Shown here piece after piece: positions 58,310-64,000 of a stretch of 64,000 nt of DNA. The position numbers and the translations under genes were made by a program. Each line of letters starts with the position of its first letter. Positions within the stretch are counted from its first letter, which is position 1. Under the pieces are notes generated by a model. It did no database searches. It was not told the DNA's origin and worked only from the letters and a program-made list of their open reading frames with translations. This stretch comes from Ruminococcus sp. (lineage in GTDB: Bacteria > Bacillota > Clostridia > Oscillospirales > Ruminococcaceae), in contig JAFQHO010000002.1 in assembly GCA_017397925.1 (NCBI GenBank), positions 1 through 64,000 on the forward strand, in the 5' to 3' direction.

Positions 58310-61300
58310 TTAGTAAATAAAATTATCATTATTATTATCAGGAACAGTCTCAAATGCAACGGTCTTGCCTTTGAGTGTCTTTATTACATTTCCCCTACGA
58401 TAACGGCTCCAAAACTGTCCATTATCGTAGCAACTCCCCTTCTGAAGTGAATCTGCCTCATCTTTGTAACAACCGAAACGTTCAGCGTAACGAGCGAGAT
58501 CATTTCCTTTAGAACGGTAGCCGCGTACTCTGCCGCAATTGCCGACAACCTTGCCGAACTGAGTTGTAGGATCAGGGAAGGATTGTGAAGCCATCAACAT
58601 TGCAACTCCGTGTTTTCCGCCTTTACGGAGAAGAGTATTTACAGCACCTTTTTCGTGGAGATAAAGGTCCTGAGCCTCGTCAATCACAACGGTATACCTT
58701 GAATCAGGATAACACTGCTTGTAAGAGTAAAGGCTCTCCAACATAACGTCAATTATTTCTGAGCCCTTACCAACGCTGTCAGCACCCGTTGAAATAACAA
58801 TTATCGGCTTATCTTGTGACTTGACGAATTCACCCCAGTTATTCTTGTTCTGCGGTGTATCCTCAAAATCATCAATTACAGATTTCAGCTTCCAAAAGAG
58901 TTTTCTATGAGCCTCATCCATAACCAACTCACCGTCATCGTTGTAGCCTGTACCTTCCATGTACTTGAGAATATCTGCTACCTTCATGTTTGGAGTACGT
59001 TTCATCTGTTTCACCACACAATTAACTGCAACCTTAAGTATCTGCTCTTGATAAGTACCGAGCAATCTCGTCATTATTGCGTAGACTCGTAAGATACGTT
59101 CCCTTTCATCCTTGAGAGTCAGGCATCCACGTAAATCAAGAAGATCAACTGGTAGACCGTCTTGATAAACATCCCAGAAAGAGAAGTAACTTTCCGTCAA
59201 TTCTTTGCCTATGTGCTTTGCAACCTCATTCGGGGTAAATCCTCCTGTTTGGTCGAAGATAATAACAGTGTCCGCACTTTCAAACAAAACTTTTGAAATA
59301 GCTCTGTGAGCCAAAGCAAAAGTTTTTCCTGATCGTGTTGCTCCGAAGTAGACCTCGTGTAAGTTGTCGTCCATATCAGGTTCAAAAACGTAGCCTGCCG
59401 CTCTTGTGCCATCTGCGTTATAAAGTATTGGAACAAAGCCCTCGGGGTATTCGCTGACACTAAACCAATACTCGTTGTCGATTATATCATCGACATAGTC
59501 CTTAGCTTCAGCATTCAGAACCGATCTTGAGTATGAGAATACCTCAGTATCATCAAAAACTTCAGCTTCATACGCCACTCTTAGCTTACGCTTATTGGTG
59601 TGCTTGCCCTTGAGCCAGCCTTTTTGATTTAAATGTTTATTCATTCTCGTAACACTTCTTGTTGATATTTTGGGTATGATGACATTATTAATTGTATCAC
59701 TACTCATGTTGATGGACTTGTCCTCATCTCTGATGAACGCGGTATGACCGTCTTCTTTATAATACGGCGGTCCTGTTTGCTTAGCTATCTTAAGCTCTCC
59801 GTTAAGAATAGCATTGCTGACAGCCGACTTGAACTCACAGCATGTAGAATCGCTCATCGATAATCTTGATGTAGCTTCTGTTCTGAACCAATTAATTATA
59901 CCGCTCAAGTCAGAATCAGTAACAATACCCAGTCTCTTTAAGATATGAGCAGTTGCCAAGGTCATTATCATTGTATCTGTGATGTCAACATTTCTGAAGT
60001 TGCTGACTATGTGTTGAGCGGCTTCTATTCCGTCGCGCACAAGCTGTCTTGCTGCATCGGGATTGTTATATATGTATTCCTTGAATGCATAATCAAACAT
60101 ACCGGATAAACGCTGTAAAACAGGCAAGTTCTTTGGTATAATATCTTCATTGCTATTGATAAAGTAGACAGGATATCCCTCTGGAATTCGTTCGGGATGA
60201 TCGGTGATAATTATAACAATCTTACGAGTGTTATCCTCTGCACCATTCTCTCCGGTAATATCCCACATGACCGCTTTAAAAGCGTTATCCAGGTTATGGC
60301 CTTCTTCGAAAATACCTGAAAAAGTCAAAAGTACAGTCACATCATTGGCAGCTGCGAGTTCTTTTCTCACCTTTGAAATACGATCAGTAAGAGCCTGCAC
60401 AACCGTAGATGTGTAATTTTTCCTTTTCGTAAGAACGATATTTGTTTCTCTTACAGTGTCATTGCTGTAAGAGATGACAAATCCGCGATCAGAATTGAAA
60501 CCCTCTGCCTCAAACAGGGAAAGAAGAATGCTGTTAATGCGCACCGTTGTCAGTAGCTTTGCATCTATGCTATTCGGGATAGCCTTACTGTAAATAGTCG
60601 ACATATCCTCAAGTGAGAGAGGATGTACAACCATCGTATGCTCTCTTACTTCTGCAGGGAATAAGTCTTCCAAACCAGATATTACTGATTCAGAAGTTAT
60701 GTATGTTGTTACGCCATTAGGAAGTGTAACACAACCAGCGTGTCTTGGAATTGCCAAAAACTTTTTATTCGGGCATTCGCGAATGGAGCGTAAAAAGCAT
60801 TCATATTGCTTCTGTACACTAACGTTAATACCTTTTCGAGCAAAGGTTGTCTGTCTGCGAAATGCCTCTAAGGATATATCGCCATTCGGAAAAACTAACG
60901 GCTTTGGATTACCTTTAAGATAACAGACAACGTTCTCACATTTACCAGCTGCGGTAGGATTAGAAATCAACAACAATGTCGGAGTTTCTTTCCAGGCAAA
61001 CTTGCGATTGCCAGTTTGGTTGTTTTTTTCTTGCCATTCGAGACTATATTGATTTTTAATAAGGATATTATCCTCATAGACAGGGTCTATGATCACCGAA
61101 TCAGGGATATAGTCAGAAGCGTGCAATGCGACACCGTTAACAGTAAATTTTTCGCTTATCAGCGGAGATGTAGAGGATAACTCCATCCCCGCCTTCCTAA
61201 TCCCCTCTTTTTGAAGCTGCTCTAAAACTTCAAGCTGAAATTCTTCCTTGTGAGCATTAAAAAGCGATTCCTCCTTTTCCTTGGCAAGCTTCTCAGCTTC

Positions 61301-61396
61301 TTCATCGATAATATTTTGAAGTTCCCTCGCCTTATCAAATGCGAACTCGATATCACAGCCACAGCCGTAAACAAAATCAAACAATGATTTTTCCAT
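58310..61396 (-). CDS. Two-part protein with C-terminal HerA/FtsK-like ATPase
   Basis: A 1028-residue protein starting at ATG 61396 after AAGGAG. The C-terminal third is an FtsK/HerA-type P-loop ATPase: Walker A FGATRSGKTFALAHR at ~684-698, Walker B TVVIDEAQDLYLHEKG at ~902-917, and MASQSFPDP at ~935. The N-terminal half resembles DUF927-type domains of mobile-element primase-helicase proteins: LLISNPTAAGK (a degenerate P-loop), VVCYLKGNPKPLVFPNG, and RHAGCVTLPNGVTTYI. The middle (~480-630) is helical. Such ATPases pump or process DNA in conjugation, plasmid maintenance or defence. Neighbours: IrrE-type protease 200 bp upstream, small protein downstream. The exact role is unknown. Confidence 0.75.
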   Translation of the reverse strand: MEKSLFDFVYGCGCDIEFAFDKARELQNIIDEEAEKLAKEKEESLFNAHKEEFQLEVLEQLQKEGIRKAGMELSSTSPLISEKFTVNGVALHASDYIPDSVIIDPVYEDNILIKNQYSLEWQEKNNQTGNRKFAWKETPTLLLISNPTAAGKCENVVCYLKGNPKPLVFPNGDISLEAFRRQTTFARKGINVSVQKQYECFLRSIRECPNKKFLAIPRHAGCVTLPNGVTTYITSESVISGLEDLFPAEVREHTMVVHPLSLEDMSTIYSKAIPNSIDAKLLTTVRINSILLSLFEAEGFNSDRGFVISYSNDTVRETNIVLTKRKNYTSTVVQALTDRISKVRKELAAANDVTVLLTFSGIFEEGHNLDNAFKAVMWDITGENGAEDNTRKIVIIITDHPERIPEGYPVYFINSNEDIIPKNLPVLQRLSGMFDYAFKEYIYNNPDAARQLVRDGIEAAQHIVSNFRNVDITDTMIMTLATAHILKRLGIVTDSDLSGIINWFRTEATSRLSMSDSTCCEFKSAVSNAILNGELKIAKQTGPPYYKEDGHTAFIRDEDKSINMSSDTINNVIIPKISTRSVTRMNKHLNQKGWLKGKHTNKRKLRVAYEAEVFDDTEVFSYSRSVLNAEAKDYVDDIIDNEYWFSVSEYPEGFVPILYNADGTRAAGYVFEPDMDDNLHEVYFGATRSGKTFALAHRAISKVLFESADTVIIFDQTGGFTPNEVAKHIGKELTESYFSFWDVYQDGLPVDLLDLRGCLTLKDERERILRVYAIMTRLLGTYQEQILKVAVNCVVKQMKRTPNMKVADILKYMEGTGYNDDGELVMDEAHRKLFWKLKSVIDDFEDTPQNKNNWGEFVKSQDKPIIVISTGADSVGKGSEIIDVMLESLYSYKQCYPDSRYTVVIDEAQDLYLHEKGAVNTLLRKGGKHGVAMLMASQSFPDPTTQFGKVVGNCGRVRGYRSKGNDLARYAERFGCYKDEADSLQKGSCYDNGQFWSRYRRGNVIKTLKGKTVAFETVPDNNNDNFIY

Positions 61397-61518
61397 TTTA
61401 TCACTCCTTAATTTTTTAACATAAGCGTTCGAACACCCTGTAAATAATTCTAGCACAAAACCGATAAAAAATCACCTGTGTTTCTAAACTTGAAGTTACA
61501 ATATTATTGAGCATATCA

Positions 61519-61558
61519 CGAAAAAACCGTTGATAGCTTTCACACTATCAACGGTTTT
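61519..61558 (-). terminator. Terminator of the IrrE-like gene
   Basis: AAAACCGTTGATAG (61523-61536) and CTATCAACGGTTTT (61545-61558) form a 14-bp stem; on the minus strand it ends in TTTTTTCG. Confidence 0.9.
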
Positions 61559-61596
61559 GAGACGTTTGGATTGTATTAAATTAAACTTGAAGTTTT

Positions 61597-63438
61597 TCAC
61601 TTCTCTGTTTCACACAATTTTTTCTTATGATCAGGCAGCTCTTCTTGGTTGAAATACCGAAGAATTTTGTTGCATTCTTTTAAGCCTAAGAATGCATTGT
61701 TGAATAGATAACGATATGCTCTGTTTCTTAATGTATCCTCTCGTATATTGTATCCTGCCTTCTCGAACATATCGTAACACTCTTCCGAGTCGAGTTGTAA
61801 TCCTATACAAAGAGCCATAACGTTTTTTATATTAACTTTTTCAGTTTTACCAGTATAGATTTTTTCTATTGCTGCAATGCTTAATCCAATACGCTTGTGA
61901 AGTTCCTTGTCATCAATTTCCTTTTCCTTCATATAATAAACAATCGTGTTGGCAAGAGTGCTTAACTCAGGACTGTTCAGCCTGGTTAAAGTATCATTAT
62001 ACTCTTTTATCTGACTAATAGTTGTGGGGTCTAATTCTGTATCCTCTTCACACAGCTCAAATGATTCTGGTACAATCTTGTTGTATTCGGGTATCTTGTT
62101 CAGGTAAGATGCACCATAATGCAGTATCAGATTTGCATCAGACTCATTTCTGAACTGGAATTTCAGAAGGCACTCATCAGCGTGTTCCCTTGCATAATCA
62201 GAAAGAACGAGTTTTATTCCATCTTCCTTTTTTTCGACATCTATGTATTTTGCATCAAATAAGCATACCACATACCCGAGATATACATATCTTTTCGATT
62301 CTATAAGCTCAGCAAATTTTTCGTTCTCACGCAGTAATCGCTCATAATTAGCTTGATCAATAACAAAGGTTTCATTACTTTTTAGCGTACCTGGTGTAAA
62401 ATAAAACGGCTTTTTCTTATCACCATCAAATTCGATAATTGTACCATCGACAAAGTCATACCCCAACTGACGGAGGCGTTCTTTAGCAATAAAACACGAT
62501 ACATTGTATTTTTTTGCAAATTTGATAACGCAAGCTTGCATTCTATCTCCAAAGTTTTCATAGTAAGTCGAAGGATCGTTAGCTATCTCTTTGATTGTAG
62601 CATCTACAGTACTTGCAGGTATAGCTAGTCTCATAGCAACAGCATTAGCCTGCCATTCAGCTATACAGAGTGCTTTTTGCACGGCCGTCATACTCTCGGC
62701 GAGGATAATGGGCTGTATCTCGGATTTTAAATCAACGGTTTCTTCTCCTAATAGCGTAAGAAGCATAAAGAATCTTTGATGCAGTTGCCAATGTACTAAT
62801 TCGTGAGCTATTGTTATGAGAATTCCGCCGTCTTGCTCATCATAATATTTTTCTTTATTAAGAAGAATTGTTCCCGGCAAAGCATGGTAAAGTTTTTTAG
62901 TATTGTTATGGAAAATTTCTACATCAGATTCCAAGAGAATTATTCTGCCAAGACAGCCATTTGGAAGTTCAGAAAAGAATATTGGTTCTATCTTCAACAG
63001 CTTTTCTATTGAAAGGTGAACTTCTTCAAACCCCGCGATCTCTTTATAATGTGAATACAACTGATTTCCAATACGTTCCAATTCCTCAACAGGAATATCT
63101 GGAAGAATAAACTGACTTAATAAATTATCTTCTGGGAATTCATTGCTATTAACTTTTTTAACTCTAACAGACTGAATATCATTGAATCTCTTTTGAAGAT
63201 TACCTTTTACGGCAATGATAAACGAAAGCGAATCCGTCTTTTCATCATCATCAACACTTACAGATACACCAAGTTCAAATTCGGCATTGAAGTTGGCATC
63301 ATCGTCAGTACACACAAGAGAATGTATAACAAGATTATTTATTGGCTTACCATTTTTCATATAATCAGAAATAGCATTGCTAATAAGATTAAAATGTTCT
63401 TTTTGAAAGTAATCTTTTAAGTTCGCATACTGTGTCAT
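61597..63438 (-). CDS. ImmA/IrrE-family metallopeptidase with C-terminal HTH
   Basis: A 613-residue protein. Residues ~1-120 match nothing I recognise. A zinc protease domain of ImmA/IrrE type spans ~140-330: HELVH at 212-216 gives the HExxH site and EWQANAVAMRLAIP (261-274) the third ligand. ~350-470 is a linking domain. Residues ~497-550 look like an XRE-type HTH (MKEKEIDDKELHKRIGLS, then IEKIYTGKTEKVNI). ImmA/IrrE proteases cut XRE-type repressors to release mobile-element or stress genes. Here a protease and HTH share one chain in the order opposite to the common HTH-first fusion. Start ATG after GGAGAGAG. It has its own terminator and a candidate operator. Confidence 0.85.
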   Translation of the reverse strand: MTQYANLKDYFQKEHFNLISNAISDYMKNGKPINNLVIHSLVCTDDDANFNAEFELGVSVSVDDDEKTDSLSFIIAVKGNLQKRFNDIQSVRVKKVNSNEFPEDNLLSQFILPDIPVEELERIGNQLYSHYKEIAGFEEVHLSIEKLLKIEPIFFSELPNGCLGRIILLESDVEIFHNNTKKLYHALPGTILLNKEKYYDEQDGGILITIAHELVHWQLHQRFFMLLTLLGEETVDLKSEIQPIILAESMTAVQKALCIAEWQANAVAMRLAIPASTVDATIKEIANDPSTYYENFGDRMQACVIKFAKKYNVSCFIAKERLRQLGYDFVDGTIIEFDGDKKKPFYFTPGTLKSNETFVIDQANYERLLRENEKFAELIESKRYVYLGYVVCLFDAKYIDVEKKEDGIKLVLSDYAREHADECLLKFQFRNESDANLILHYGASYLNKIPEYNKIVPESFELCEEDTELDPTTISQIKEYNDTLTRLNSPELSTLANTIVYYMKEKEIDDKELHKRIGLSIAAIEKIYTGKTEKVNIKNVMALCIGLQLDSEECYDMFEKAGYNIREDTLRNRAYRYLFNNAFLGLKECNKILRYFNQEELPDHKKKLCETEK

Positions 63439-63455
63439 AGCACTCTCTCCTCAAT

Positions 63456-63467
63456 ATGATATATCAT
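63456..63467. promoter_or_regulatory. Palindrome upstream of the IrrE-like gene
   Basis: ATGATATATCAT is a 12-bp palindrome 18 bases from the start codon. The 63439-63781 gap is otherwise AT-rich and holds a possible -10 TATAAA (minus strand, near 63500), a CTCAAAAAAAA/TTTTTTTTGAG stem (63539-63562) and the YolD terminator. No other gene seen. Confidence 0.35.
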
Positions 63468-63741
63468 CTACCATTAGGATCATAAATCACATTTTTTATA
63501 GCAATTACGTCTTTTCAGAAAAATCACATTGCGATTTTCTCAAAAAAAACTTTTTTTTGAGAATTTGGGGATTTCATTTTTTTCTAAAAACGTAATCGAC
63601 GTGGAATTTTTCATTTTTTATAATTATAAGCTAATGGATCCCCGCTCTCGCGGGGACATACTTAAACACATTTTGTTACTTAAATTATACCACATATAGG
63701 AGCAAAAGTAAATAGATATAATATAAAAAAATCACTGTACA

Positions 63742-63769
63742 AAAGCCGAGCCGCCCCAGTAGGCGGCCA
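63742..63769 (-). terminator. Terminator of the YolD-like gene
   Basis: GCCGCC (63750-63755) pairs with GGCGGC (63762-63767); on the minus strand TCGGCTTTTG follows. Confidence 0.7.
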
Positions 63770-63781
63770 GCAATAATACAA

Positions 63782-64000
63782 CTAAAAAATGATGTTCTTG
63801 CCAAGTAGCTCTAAGGTATAAGTGTCATCAAAAGGGACAGCAGTCTTGACGACCCTAAGTCTGCGATATGGGAGATTGAATTTGATAACTACTCCTTCGA
63901 TGTTCGTATATGCATCAATGTCGTAATATCTAATCTTGACTGTTGTACCTACCCTAAGCTTGTTCAGTGCGTTGGATATAGCCTCAGTTCCATCCTCGCC
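63782..64000 (-). CDS. YolD-like protein, C-terminal part (runs off the window)
   Basis: The last 72 residues of a gene that begins beyond the right edge; stop TAG at 63782. The sequence (ISNALNKLRVGTTVKIRYYD, then EGVVIKFNLPYRRLRVV and a closing YTLELLGKNIIF) fits the YolD-like fold: a strand-rich domain with the pattern LxxGxxVxIxYYD, G, ID, ending in an I/L-rich strand. YolD genes usually pair with UvrX-type Y-family polymerases in Firmicute mobile elements, so a polymerase gene may lie just outside. Family call from pattern only. Confidence 0.65.
   Translation of the reverse strand, partial: GEDGTEAISNALNKLRVGTTVKIRYYDIDAYTNIEGVVIKFNLPYRRLRVVKTAVPFDDTYTLELLGKNIIF

Larger units (their letters stand above)
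56220..64000. mobile_element. Left part of an integrated element
   Basis: From the recombinase/SpoVT junction to the window edge the genes are of mobile-element type (integrase, small protein, P-loop ATPase, IrrE-like protease, YolD-like). No housekeeping gene appears. The far end is not in the window. Confidence 0.65.

Overview
The window looks like a chromosome segment of a low-GC, cellulosome-forming gut Firmicute close to Ruminococcus (Oscillospiraceae). Evidence: seven secreted proteins end in a dockerin module (a CAP protein, a GH26 mannanase, an unknown protein, two BspA-like leucine-rich-repeat proteins, a PL11 rhamnogalacturonan lyase and an SGNH esterase). The housekeeping block has the Bacillus/Clostridium order miaB - ylbF/ymcA-like - mutS - mutL - miaA - hfq - yggS - sepF - ylmH - divIVA - ileS - lspA - rluD. 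groESL carries a CIRCE operator, and a sporulation gene, spoVAC, is present. No cohesin or scaffoldin gene is in the window. The species is an inference from these features; no 16S gene is present.

Layout. 1-3300: tRNA-Asp and tRNA-Val, then an unusual fusion of an XRE HTH, a cupin and an AMP-forming acyl-CoA synthetase. 3300-6500: dockerin proteins (CAP, GH26). 6600-9150: an IS1182-family element and an IS200-type element side by side. 9200-18200: glucokinase, mannose-6-phosphate isomerase, GH25 lysozyme, SpoVAC, glycogen branching enzyme, a TetR regulator, an orphan peptide-binding lipoprotein and a VanY-like carboxypeptidase. 18300-22400: an AraC regulator, a dockerin protein of unknown function and a two-subunit transketolase. 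22400-40600: one long minus-strand run of cell-division, translation, RNA-modification and mismatch-repair genes. 41000-43200: groES-groEL. 43500-55700: a second plant-polysaccharide and secreted-protein block (two LRR-dockerin paralogues, PL11 lyase with a divergent PBP1-GGDEF-AraC regulator, SGNH esterase, aquaporin). 55767-64000: the left part of an integrated element that runs off the right edge: a large serine recombinase, a 71-residue protein, a P-loop ATPase, an ImmA/IrrE protease with a C-terminal HTH, and the end of a YolD-like gene.

Main discovery candidate. The serine recombinase frame does not stop at its own end. It continues in frame into about 150 residues that look like SpoVT from the middle of its AbrB DNA-binding domain to its natural C-terminus, then stops against the terminator of the chromosomal aquaporin gene. 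The simplest reading is that the element sits inside a chromosomal spoVT gene, as the skin element sits in sigK. Excision would then restore an intact sporulation regulator. The missing 5' part of spoVT should lie just beyond the far end of the element, outside this window.

Other structure includes a roughly 240-bp intergenic repeat present twice, TTAGC-rich and AATTAAGAATTA-type short repeats (the latter next to stop codons), an orphan consensus promoter with a hairpin that may encode a small RNA, and many promoters with 17-bp spacing placed directly upstream of the genes. Protein family calls come from motifs and remembered family sequences; no database search was run.
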